NCBI GenBank assembly: GCA_022870705.1
Contig: CP072107.1
Location: 1,982,501-2,046,500, forward strand
Source of the DNA: Oscillospiraceae bacterium CM
GTDB taxonomy: Bacteria; Bacillota; Clostridia; Oscillospirales; Oscillospiraceae
Direction of reading: 5' to 3'
DNA: 64,000 bases
The stretch's first letter is position 1. Each line of letters opens with the position of its first letter. The notes below the pieces were generated by a model. It saw nothing but the letters and a program-made list of their open reading frames with translations. It was not told the origin of the DNA and made no database searches. Position numbers and translations under genes: made by a program. This document shows positions 37,284-45,165 of this stretch, piece by piece.

Positions 37284-37972
37284 CGGCCGCTATTCACCAG
37301 CCGGATTATATCCCGTATCTCGGGTATTTTTATAAAATTAGCCGGGCGGATGTTTTTGTTTTTCTCGATGACGCCCAGTTTTCCAATACCGGCGGTCATG
37401 ACAGAAACCTCTTCAAAACGCCTTTGGGGGTTAAAGCCCTTAAAATACCGGTATCACAGACCTTGGGCGACGCCATTAACGAGGTTCGGACAAAAGATCA
37501 TCTCGGCTGGAAGGCAAAGCATCTCTCAGCCGTCCGTGAGCATTACAAAAGCGCCCCTTTTTTTGATGCCGTCTTCCCGATTTTCAGCGAACTTCTGGAA
37601 CCGGCGTATGACAACATCGCCCGATTAAACGAGGCGGTCATCGTCCGTTTCAGCCATGAATTCGGTTTTGACACGGCATTTTTACAGTCATCTCAGTTAC
37701 ACATCCGCACAAAAAAAGAACAGCGGGTCATTGACCTCTGCCGCGCTGTTGGGGCCGATACGTATCTATCCGGCAACGGCGCGCAGGTCTATCAAACATT
37801 AGCGCATTTTTCGGAAAACGGCGTGCAGCTCACTTATAGTGCTTATACGCCGTTCGAATACCCGCAGCTTTGGGGCAGCTTTATTGAAAATCTATCCGTT
37901 TTGGATTATGTCATGAACTGTGGCTTTAACTGGAGGGACGACAACGATCAAAGAATACGGCAGTTTTCTTGA
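37280..37972 (+). CDS. WbqC family protein
   Basis: 230 residues matching the WbqC family: AAIHQPDYIPYLGYFYKI at the start, FLDDAQF, and YLSGNGAQVYQ. The family is common in O-antigen and capsule loci and its reaction is not settled. GTG at 37280 overlaps the deacetylase stop by 4 bases. Confidence 0.9.
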   Translation: MTAAIHQPDYIPYLGYFYKISRADVFVFLDDAQFSNTGGHDRNLFKTPLGVKALKIPVSQTLGDAINEVRTKDHLGWKAKHLSAVREHYKSAPFFDAVFPIFSELLEPAYDNIARLNEAVIVRFSHEFGFDTAFLQSSQLHIRTKKEQRVIDLCRAVGADTYLSGNGAQVYQTLAHFSENGVQLTYSAYTPFEYPQLWGSFIENLSVLDYVMNCGFNWRDDNDQRIRQFS

Positions 37973-38936
37973 GCTTGACCTGAAAAAAGGGCCGGAGTAT
38001 TACGACGGTGTGGGCGTCAAGCGTCTCAACACGGCACGTTGTGGTATTGGCTACGTTTTAAGGCTCTTAGGCCTTAAAAAGCTCTTGCTTCCGACATACC
38101 TATGCCCAAAAGTGCGTGAATATCTGATCGCGCAGTCCATCGAGCTTGTTAACTGCGCCCTCGGCGATGATCTTCTGCCGATACTTCCCGAGAAGATAAG
38201 CGGCGACACCGCCGTCTTGATCGTCAATTATTTCGGCCTCCTGCCGCGTGAAAAAATTGAAACAATAACGTCAAGGTTTCAAAACGTCATTGTCGACAAC
38301 GCGCAGGCTTTTTACAAAAAGCCCGCTGAAAACGCCTACTCTGTCTATTCCCCACGGAAATTTTTTGGCGTGCCGGACGGGTGCTACGTCGTTGGGGAAA
38401 AGGCCGGGCAGGAGGATTTTTTCATCCCCTGTGGTTTTTCAGCCGACACGTCGCTTTTTCTCCTCAAGCGGATTGAACGGGGCTGCCAGGGCAGCTATTC
38501 CGACAGGATGATGAACGAAACACGGCTGGACGGAAGCGGCCTTTCCTTGATGTCACGCCTGACGCGGGCGCTTTTACAAAATGTTGATTATATTACCATT
38601 AAAGACCGGCGCGTTCAAAATTTTCGCTATGCGCAGTCGCTCTTTTCGCAAATGAACCTTTTTGATTTAAGCCGTTTTCCTCTGGATGAGGATACCGTCC
38701 CCATGGTTTACCCGCTTGTATTAGCCGACGATGAGATTTTGCCACATCTTCTTAAAAGCAGCGTCTACCTCGGCAGATGGTGGGCGGCGCTGACATCACT
38801 TGTGCCGGAAAACAGCCTTGAAATGATGCTGTCACGCCACCTTTTACCACTACCGATTGATCAGCGCATGACACCGGAGGATCTCGACTGCATTTACCGG
38901 TTAATCGTCAAGCGGCCGGTAACACCGCTAATCTAA
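37920..38936 (+). CDS. DegT/DnrJ/EryC1/StrS aminotransferase-like protein
   Basis: Up to 338 residues. A fold-type I PLP enzyme pattern is visible but diverged: LLLPTYLCPKVR, VIVDNAQAF (the Asp that holds the PLP nitrogen) and SPRKFFGVPDG, where the Lys probably binds PLP. The GTG at 37920 lacks a ribosome site and lies 53 bases inside wbqC; GGAGGG at 37932-37937 points instead to the in-frame ATC at 37947, where relatives begin. It could be the 4-aminotransferase that the PglF-like and PglD-like enzymes need, or a regulatory relative. Confidence 0.8.
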   Translation: MALTGGTTTIKEYGSFLELDLKKGPEYYDGVGVKRLNTARCGIGYVLRLLGLKKLLLPTYLCPKVREYLIAQSIELVNCALGDDLLPILPEKISGDTAVLIVNYFGLLPREKIETITSRFQNVIVDNAQAFYKKPAENAYSVYSPRKFFGVPDGCYVVGEKAGQEDFFIPCGFSADTSLFLLKRIERGCQGSYSDRMMNETRLDGSGLSLMSRLTRALLQNVDYITIKDRRVQNFRYAQSLFSQMNLFDLSRFPLDEDTVPMVYPLVLADDEILPHLLKSSVYLGRWWAALTSLVPENSLEMMLSRHLLPLPIDQRMTPEDLDCIYRLIVKRPVTPLI

Positions 38937-38981
38937 CCAAGCGATAACGCTTAAGCCTAATGAAATAAGATAGGATTTCAC

Positions 38982-40124
38982 ATGTCCGAATTCTTTTCAA
39001 CATCAACCGATCACTTTTTCGGTGCCGAATTGCCGCCGCGGCCGCTTCAGGCCCGCCTTTCCTGCGAGATTAACACCGACGACCTGCTTGGCCGCCCGCC
39101 GGCTGTTCTGAATACGGAAAAGATCAGAGAAGGCCTTCATGACAAAACTGTTCTCGTGACGGGCGGTGCGGGTTCCATCGGGTCGGAAATCTGCCAGCAC
39201 GTGCTGTCATCCGGGTGTAAAAAATTGATTTTATTCGATATAAACGAAAACGCTTTATTCGCGCTGAATAATGCGTTCCGGAAGAAATTCAACCCCGAGC
39301 GCTATGACGTTGTTGTCGGCTCCGTCAAGGACGGCGGCAGTCTGACAGACATTTTTGCCCGGCATCAGATCGACGTCGTTTTTCACGCGGCAGCACACAA
39401 GCATGTCCCGCTCATGGAAAGCAATCCGGCCGAGGCGATTAAGAACAACGTCTTCGGCACATTAAAAACCGCACAAATGGCCGTTCAATACGGCACCCGA
39501 AAATTTATTCTCGTTTCAACCGATAAGGCTGTCAATGCAACAAGCATTATGGGTGCAACGAAGCGCATCGCCGAAATGATCGTCCAGCGGCTCAATGATG
39601 ATGCCCCCTTGACCGAGCTCGCGGCCGTCCGCTTCGGCAATGTTCTTGGCAGCAGCGGCAGCGTCATCCCAATGTTTCAGAGCCAGATTCGGGACGGCGG
39701 CCCTGTTACGGTGACGCATCCGGCGGTCGAGCGCTATTTTATGACAATTAAGGAAGCTGTCAGCCTCGTTCTGCTGGCCGCGTCCATGGCCCGCGGCGGT
39801 GAGATTTTCGTTTTGGATATGGGCAAACCGATCAAAATCCTTGATCTCGCGCACAACATGATCCGCCTGAACGGCTTAAAGCCGGAGCGGGATATTCTTG
39901 TCGAGTTCATCGGTCTTCGCCCCGGTGAAAAAATGTATGAGGAACTGTCTTTTCATAACGAGCTTCTTGGAAAAACAGAGAACAACAAAATCTTCGTCTG
40001 CGGCCCTGCCAATGTTTCCCCCTGTCTTCTGCCTCGTCTTAAGAAATTAGAGGAGATCCTCCAATCAACCCGAGAACTGGAATATAAAACGCTCCTTGAT
40101 GACATCATCGACGGCGCCTGTTGA
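38982..40124 (+). CDS. UDP-N-acetylglucosamine 4,6-dehydratase, soluble PglF/CapD-like
   Basis: 380 residues, lacking the four N-terminal membrane helices of full-length CapD/PglF. The NAD-binding TGGAGSIGSEICQ starts near residue 60; HAAAHKHVPLME and STDKAVNATSIMGATKR carry the catalytic Asp-Lys and the Met that replaces Tyr in this subgroup. The product would be a UDP-4-keto-6-deoxy sugar, the entry to diNAcBac-like or related sugars. Start ATG has AGGA six bases upstream. Confidence 0.92.
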   Translation: MSEFFSTSTDHFFGAELPPRPLQARLSCEINTDDLLGRPPAVLNTEKIREGLHDKTVLVTGGAGSIGSEICQHVLSSGCKKLILFDINENALFALNNAFRKKFNPERYDVVVGSVKDGGSLTDIFARHQIDVVFHAAAHKHVPLMESNPAEAIKNNVFGTLKTAQMAVQYGTRKFILVSTDKAVNATSIMGATKRIAEMIVQRLNDDAPLTELAAVRFGNVLGSSGSVIPMFQSQIRDGGPVTVTHPAVERYFMTIKEAVSLVLLAASMARGGEIFVLDMGKPIKILDLAHNMIRLNGLKPERDILVEFIGLRPGEKMYEELSFHNELLGKTENNKIFVCGPANVSPCLLPRLKKLEEILQSTRELEYKTLLDDIIDGAC

Positions 40125-41188
40125 TAAATATGGATAATTTATTTAACAACAAAACACTGCTTATAACAGGCGGAACCGGCAGCTTCGGCAATGCCGTTTT
40201 AGAACGCTTTATATCAACCGCTATTGCTGAAATTCGTATCTTCTCACGTGACGAAAAGAAGCAGGACGAGATGCGATTTCACTATAATAGCGACAAAATC
40301 AGTTACTACATTGGCGATGTGCGGGACCCCGCAGGCCTTCGCAGCGTTATGCACGGCGTTGACTTTGTGTTTCACGCGGCAGCGTTAAAGCAGGTGCCGT
40401 CCTGTGAATTCTTTCCGCTTGAAGCCGTGAAAACAAATGTGCTCGGAACGGAAAATGTCTTGTCGGCTTGTATCGAAGCAGGCGTTTCTAAGGTCGTCTG
40501 CCTGTCGACCGACAAGGCTGCTTATCCCGTCAACGCCATGGGCGCTTCAAAGGCAATGATGGAGAAGGTCTTTGTCGCCAAGTCGAGAGCCGTTCTACCG
40601 GAGAAAACGCTCATCTGCGGCACACGCTACGGCAACGTCCTCTGTTCACGGGGCTCCGTCATCCCCTTGTTCATTGGGCAGATAAAGGCCGGAAAACCGC
40701 TGACCGTCACCGATCCATCGATGACGCGCTTTATCATGAGCCTCGACGAGGCGGTCGAACTCGTTCTCTTTGCGTTTGAACATGCCGAGAGCGGCGATAT
40801 CCTCGTACAGAAGGCGCCGGCCTGCACCGTTGGCGTACTGGCCCAGGCGCTCTTGGAACTGTTTGAGGCTGACATTCCAATTAAAACCATCGGCATCCGC
40901 CACGGTGAAAAAATGTTTGAGACGCTTTTAACAAACGAGGAATGCGCCGCCGCTGTTGATATGGGGGCCTTTTACCGCGTACCGGCTGATAAGCGCGGCT
41001 TGAATTATGACAAGTACGTCAGCTTGGGATTGCGGCCTCACGTCGGGCTGAAGGAGTTTAACTCCAACAACGCCGAACAGCTCACGGTTGGGCAAGTCAA
41101 GGAAAAGCTGCGCGGCTTACCCTGTATCCGAGAAGCGTTGTCCGACAGGTTTCCCGCCAAGCCTGCCGTACAGCCGGTTCAGGAATAA
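40121..41188 (+). CDS. capE: CapE-type UDP-GlcNAc 4,6-dehydratase/5-epimerase
   Basis: 355 residues. TGGTGSFGNAVL binds NAD; STDKAAYPVNAMGASKAMMEK and a long C-terminal extension match CapE of Staphylococcus aureus, first enzyme of UDP-N-acetyl-L-fucosamine synthesis. TTG at 40121 overlaps the preceding stop; ATG at 40130 is equally possible. Followed by CapF- and CapG-like genes in the canonical order. Confidence 0.93.
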   Translation: MINMDNLFNNKTLLITGGTGSFGNAVLERFISTAIAEIRIFSRDEKKQDEMRFHYNSDKISYYIGDVRDPAGLRSVMHGVDFVFHAAALKQVPSCEFFPLEAVKTNVLGTENVLSACIEAGVSKVVCLSTDKAAYPVNAMGASKAMMEKVFVAKSRAVLPEKTLICGTRYGNVLCSRGSVIPLFIGQIKAGKPLTVTDPSMTRFIMSLDEAVELVLFAFEHAESGDILVQKAPACTVGVLAQALLELFEADIPIKTIGIRHGEKMFETLLTNEECAAAVDMGAFYRVPADKRGLNYDKYVSLGLRPHVGLKEFNSNNAEQLTVGQVKEKLRGLPCIREALSDRFPAKPAVQPVQE

Positions 41189-41205
41189 TTTTTTTGGAGG
41201 CCGCC

Positions 41206-42315
41206 ATGAAAATTTTGGTGACGGGCGCCGCCGGGTTTATCGGAAAAAACCTCGTCGCGGCGCTGAACAATCAGCCGGACGTTGAACTGTATCTCTTTCA
41301 CGCCGACGATGATCCCGCGCAGCTGCACGCGTTTACAAAAGATTGTGCCTTTGTCTGCCATCTCGCGGGGGCAAACCGCCCCGATAATCCCGACGATTTT
41401 GGCACCGTTAATGTCGGCTTGACGGCACGCCTTATAGATCAGCTCGAAGATAACAAAAACGCCTGTCCAATTCTCTATACTTCTTCCGTTCAGGCTGACG
41501 AAGATACACCTTACGGCCGGAGCAAAAAAGCAGCAGAATTCCTTCTTGATGCCCACAGCCGTATCACCGGCGCGCGCACTTATATATCCCGCCTTCCGAA
41601 TGTTTTCGGCAAATGGTGCCGTCCTGACTATAACAGTGCCGTCGCGACCTTCTGCCGCAACACAGCGCACTGCCTACCCATCCGCGTCGATGACCCTAGC
41701 CGTACGCTTCGTCTCGTCTACATTGATGATGTGGTTGACACTTACGTGCGCATCATGACCGACACAACCGCGGCAGCCGCCGGATGCTGCCTCGTCCCAG
41801 TCCCATACGAAAAAACGCTCGGCGAAATTGTCTCTATTTTATCCGAATTTAAAGCCTGCCGGGATCAAAAAAGCCTCCCAAATATGGGGGACGACTTTGT
41901 GAGAAAGCTCTATGCAACGTATCTCACCTATCTCCCGGCTGAAGCGCTCTCTCATCGGGTCGAGACAAGCGTTGATGCGCGCGGCATGTTTGCCGAGCTG
42001 TTCCGGTCGGAGGATCTGGGGCAGCTCTCCGTCTGCGTCGCGAAACCAGGAGCCGTGCGCGGTAATCACTGGCATCAGACAAAAAATGAAAAATTTATCG
42101 CTTTAAGCGGGACAGGAAAAATCATGCTACGCCGCGTCGGCGCACCTGATGTTATTGAATTTGACGTTTCCGGCAATCTAATAACGGCCGTCGAGATTCC
42201 CCCGGGATATACGCACGCCATCCTCAACACCGGGCAAAGCGATCTTGTCGTTTTGATCTGGGCCAGCGAGCCGTTTGACCCCGCAAGACCGGACACATAT
42301 CGGCTGGAGGTTTGA
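41206..42315 (+). CDS. capF: CapF-type bifunctional reductase/cupin
   Basis: ATG at 41206 lies five bases after TTGGAGG; 369 residues. An N-terminal SDR domain (VTGAAGFIGKNL; YGRSKKAAE with the Tyr-Lys pair) is joined to a C-terminal cupin domain with GNHWHQTKNEKF, whose His residues bind zinc, and IPPGYTHAILN. In S. aureus the cupin performs a C3 epimerisation and the SDR reduces the keto group. This fusion is diagnostic of the UDP-FucNAc pathway. Confidence 0.95.
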   Translation: MKILVTGAAGFIGKNLVAALNNQPDVELYLFHADDDPAQLHAFTKDCAFVCHLAGANRPDNPDDFGTVNVGLTARLIDQLEDNKNACPILYTSSVQADEDTPYGRSKKAAEFLLDAHSRITGARTYISRLPNVFGKWCRPDYNSAVATFCRNTAHCLPIRVDDPSRTLRLVYIDDVVDTYVRIMTDTTAAAAGCCLVPVPYEKTLGEIVSILSEFKACRDQKSLPNMGDDFVRKLYATYLTYLPAEALSHRVETSVDARGMFAELFRSEDLGQLSVCVAKPGAVRGNHWHQTKNEKFIALSGTGKIMLRRVGAPDVIEFDVSGNLITAVEIPPGYTHAILNTGQSDLVVLIWASEPFDPARPDTYRLEV

Positions 42316-42321
42316 CGGTTG

Positions 42322-43446
42322 ATGGAAAAGCTTAAGTTGATGACGATTCTGGGTACGCGGCCGGAGATTATCCGATTGTCGGCCTGCATTGGGGTCTGCG
42401 ATACTTATTTTGACCACGTCCTCGTCCACACAGGGCAGAACTGGGACTATACACTCAATCAGGTGTTTTTTGACGACTTGGGCCTGCGCGCCCCGGCTCA
42501 TTATTTAAACTGCGCCGGTGCTGATCTTGGCCAAACAATGGGCAATATTATCACACGCTCATACGACCTCATGCGTCGCGAGAAGCCGGACGCCGTTCTG
42601 CTGCTGGGCGACACCAATTCAACGCTGTCAGCCATTTCGGCCAAGCGGCTCAAAATACCCATTTTCCATATGGAAGCTGGGAACCGCTGCTGGGATTGGA
42701 ATGTCCCGGAGATGATCAACAGAAAAATAGTCGATCATATTTCGGATGTGAACCTCCCCTATACGGAGCACGCGCGGCGCTATCTCCTTTCCGAGGGGCT
42801 TGACGGCAAAATGATTTTCGTAACCGGCTCGCCGATGGGCGAGGTGCTCCATCGCCACCGGGAAGAGATTGCGCAAAGCGACGTGCTATCACGCCTGTCT
42901 CTTGAAGAAAAAGCCTATTTCCTTGTTTCAGCGCACCGGGAGGAGAATATCGATAACGATGCAAACTTCCTTGAGCTCATGCAGTCCATCAACCATATTG
43001 CCGACAAATACGGGATGTCGGTGATTTATCCGGCGCATCCGCGCTCGATGCGGACAATCAAGGCGCATCAGTTTCCCTTCAGCCCGCTCGTACGCCTTGT
43101 CAAGCCGTTCGGCTTTTTTGACTATGTCAAGCTGCAGATGAACAGCGCCTGCGTCCTATCTGACAGCGGTACGCTTTCGGAGGAGTCGGCCATCTTGGGC
43201 TTTGCCGGTGTCCTAATCCGAACCTCAACGGAGCGGCCGGAAACACTCGACAAAGGTTCTGTCGTCATCGGCGGTATCCAGCAAGACGATGTTGCCCGTG
43301 CTGTCGCGCTCGCTCTGGCGCTGCGCGTCACAGGCGAGGGTAACGCGCTTCCCGCCGATTATGGTGATTTAAATGTCTCCATCAAAGTCGTCAATTTGAT
43401 TGAGAGCTATACGAAAATTGTCAATAAAACAGTCTGGGGAAAATAG
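42322..43446 (+). CDS. capG: CapG-type UDP-N-acetyl-sugar 2-epimerase
   Basis: About 374 residues. ILGTRPEIIRLSA, VHTGQNWDY, HMEAGNRC, SAHREEN and DSGTLSEESAILG are hallmarks of WecB-type epimerases. With CapE and CapF it would finish UDP-N-acetyl-L-fucosamine. GGAGG lies at the end of capF; a TTG at 42319 directly before the ATG is also possible. Last gene of the plus-strand operon. Confidence 0.94.
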   Translation: MEKLKLMTILGTRPEIIRLSACIGVCDTYFDHVLVHTGQNWDYTLNQVFFDDLGLRAPAHYLNCAGADLGQTMGNIITRSYDLMRREKPDAVLLLGDTNSTLSAISAKRLKIPIFHMEAGNRCWDWNVPEMINRKIVDHISDVNLPYTEHARRYLLSEGLDGKMIFVTGSPMGEVLHRHREEIAQSDVLSRLSLEEKAYFLVSAHREENIDNDANFLELMQSINHIADKYGMSVIYPAHPRSMRTIKAHQFPFSPLVRLVKPFGFFDYVKLQMNSACVLSDSGTLSEESAILGFAGVLIRTSTERPETLDKGSVVIGGIQQDDVARAVALALALRVTGEGNALPADYGDLNVSIKVVNLIESYTKIVNKTVWGK

Positions 43447-43466
43447 AATCCGGTCCGTTGGCAATC

Positions 43467-43497
43467 AAAAAGGGCTCCCGGTAAAAACCGGGAGCCC
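43467..43497 (-). terminator. Terminator of the DUF6951-like gene, convergent with capG
   Basis: GGGCTCCCGGT with ACCGGGAGCCC (11 bp, 4-base loop) followed on the minus strand by TTTTT. It lies between two convergent genes and may serve both. Confidence 0.88.
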
Positions 43498-43518
43498 ATA
43501 TACATCATGAAATATGAA

Positions 43519-43869
43519 TTATGTATTTTCTTTCTTTTCAAATCGGATTTCTGCGTCTCTCGGCAGCGCCAGGCGGCATTCGACCTCGGCGCATTTGATA
43601 ATGCCCGCAATGACGGGGCAGGAGACGTGAACCGGAAATTTCTTTGAAGCATAGTCATAGAAGGGGCCGACGCCAGGCCTGACAAGGCAAATGTCATAGG
43701 CCTTGAACGTGCTGCCGACCTCTGCCATCATTTTATTGACGGCGTCGCAGGCGGATTCCACGGTTAGTGTGACTGTCTTCTTATTCTCCGAGGCAACTGC
43801 TTCTACTTTTGTCATCAAGCTGCAAATACCCGGGTTAATTGATACAGTCGTCATTTCATCCATCTCCAT
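43519..43869 (-). CDS. DUF6951-like protein
   Basis: Up to 116 residues: SINPGICSLMTKVEAV, then VTLTVESACDAV and CPVIAGIIKCAEVECRLALPRDAEI. The Cys spacing and the alternating strands recall the DUF6951 family of Clostridia, with no known function. Four Cys could bind metal. Several ATG codons crowd the start (43869, 43863, 43854), with GGAG nine bases before the last. Confidence 0.72.
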   Translation of the reverse strand: MEMDEMTTVSINPGICSLMTKVEAVASENKKTVTLTVESACDAVNKMMAEVGSTFKAYDICLVRPGVGPFYDYASKKFPVHVSCPVIAGIIKCAEVECRLALPRDAEIRFEKKENT

Positions 43870-43982
43870 CTTTCAATCTAGTGATTCCGAGCAAAGCTTT
43901 TTGCTCTAAACCAATTTAAATTAATATTAGATGATTTCCAATCAACTGTCAATGCCCGTGTCGTCATGCGTCGACCGAAAAC

Positions 43983-44016
43983 AAAAAAGGCGTCATCCTA
44001 ATAGATGCCGCCTTTT
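43983..44016 (-). terminator. Terminator of the DUF5610-like gene
   Basis: On the minus strand AAAAGGCG-C-ATC pairs with GATG-A-CGCCTTTT and runs into TTTTTTG. Placement directly after the stop at 44033 fits. Confidence 0.85.
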
Positions 44017-44032
44017 CGTCATGTATTTCGCT

Positions 44033-44614
44033 TCAATTTGATACGGTCGTTTCTGTGGTGCTGGCCCAGTCGTCAAGCTTCTGCATCACGGCGTCGTACG
44101 TCTGGCTGCTAATATCCGGCAGGCTGCCGCCAAGCGTTTTTTTAGCGTTAGCAAACCCCTTATCGATCGCTTCCCGGAGCGTCTCCAGCTTGCTTGTGTC
44201 GCCGCCGGATACGGCCTTGGCAAAATTGACAATTCTGTCGCTGACAGCCTCGACGCCCCAGTCCCCGCCGTCACCGACAGCCTCTTGTGCTTCTGCCTGA
44301 GACATTGTTTCGGTTCCTGATGCGGCGAAAAACTTTGTTGACAGCGAAATCGCCGACGTGTCACCGGACTGGCGGGAGATCAGTTTTTCAACGAGGTCGC
44401 GCAAGGCTGCCGTCGTCATATCGGCTTGCTGCCTGATGTCCTCGATTTCTGCCGAGCCCGATGTGACAGCGCTTGCCTCAAGACTTTCTGTGCTGAGGCT
44501 CAGATGATACGCCTCGTCAGGCACGATATCTTTCTTCGGCTGTTTTGTCGCGGCTGTCTTGTCATAATCCGTTTTGTATGCCGATAAGGCAGACGCGCCG
44601 ACCGTATTGATCAT
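44033..44614 (-). CDS. DUF5610-like protein
   Basis: ATG at 44614 lies six bases after GAGGAGG; 193 residues. A Ser/Ala/Thr-rich N-terminus (MINTVGASALSAYKTDY) is followed by helices and a C-terminal domain with VSDRIVNFAKAVSGGDTSKLE and ISSQTYDAVMQKLDDW, the pattern of DUF5610. No signal peptide is seen. Function unknown; some relatives lie near flagellar or secretion genes, but no such genes are present here. Confidence 0.72.
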   Translation of the reverse strand: MINTVGASALSAYKTDYDKTAATKQPKKDIVPDEAYHLSLSTESLEASAVTSGSAEIEDIRQQADMTTAALRDLVEKLISRQSGDTSAISLSTKFFAASGTETMSQAEAQEAVGDGGDWGVEAVSDRIVNFAKAVSGGDTSKLETLREAIDKGFANAKKTLGGSLPDISSQTYDAVMQKLDDWASTTETTVSN

Positions 44615-45144
44615 GGTGGGCCTCCTCACATAAATGGACTTTACATATTTATCGATAAAAGTGCCGTCAATAATACCCATAATTATCAAAAAAACAAATT
44701 TTTGTGTATTTTTTTGGTCTACCCCGCTTCCTCTTTAGTATCCCACTCCTTGACCGGCTTCCATTTGAAAACACCATCTGCGCTTCATACATTTGTAATA
44801 CAATATACATATTATGTAATAATTTTCTGTAACCCCTTACAAATAAAAGAGAATTACTTTGTGATGACAGCCGAATTTTGTGCGTTTGTTTGACAGGAAA
44901 TGCTTCATTTGATATAATTTGAATAATAAAACTGAATAAAATGGTTTTCGGTTGGGCGGCGCGAGCCGTTTTCAAGATGCCGCTTCTTGGGTGGGAAGCT
45001 TATTTATTGCTTCTCATCTATTTTATTTTTATGATTGATGGTGATTTATGTAAATAATAGATATATTTAGATTATCTGTGCTCTGCGATGTAAATGGCTG
45101 AGCGATTTTCTAAATATATTGTTCGGATACGACTTATTAAAGAG
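44615..45144. other. AT-rich intergenic region with a promoter and a long leader
   Basis: No convincing gene. It holds the consensus promoter at 44890-44918 and a leader of about 220 bases with small GC-rich hairpins near 44950-45020 (for example GCTTC...GAAGC). I do not recognise a riboswitch class in it. The region is clearly richer in A+T than the polysaccharide locus. Confidence 0.5.
44890..44918 (+). promoter_or_regulatory. Consensus sigma-A promoter for the GT-A glycosyltransferase gene
   Basis: TTGACA (44890-44895), 17 bases, TATAAT (44913-44918): both hexamers match the consensus exactly. The transcript would start near 44925, leaving an unusually long 5' leader. Confidence 0.82.
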
Positions 45145-45165
45145 GTGATTACGATAGATAATTCC

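Noticed and set aside
44667-44975. 102-codon minus-strand frame
   Set aside because: It runs through the consensus promoter and AT-rich leader on the other strand and shows no family pattern.
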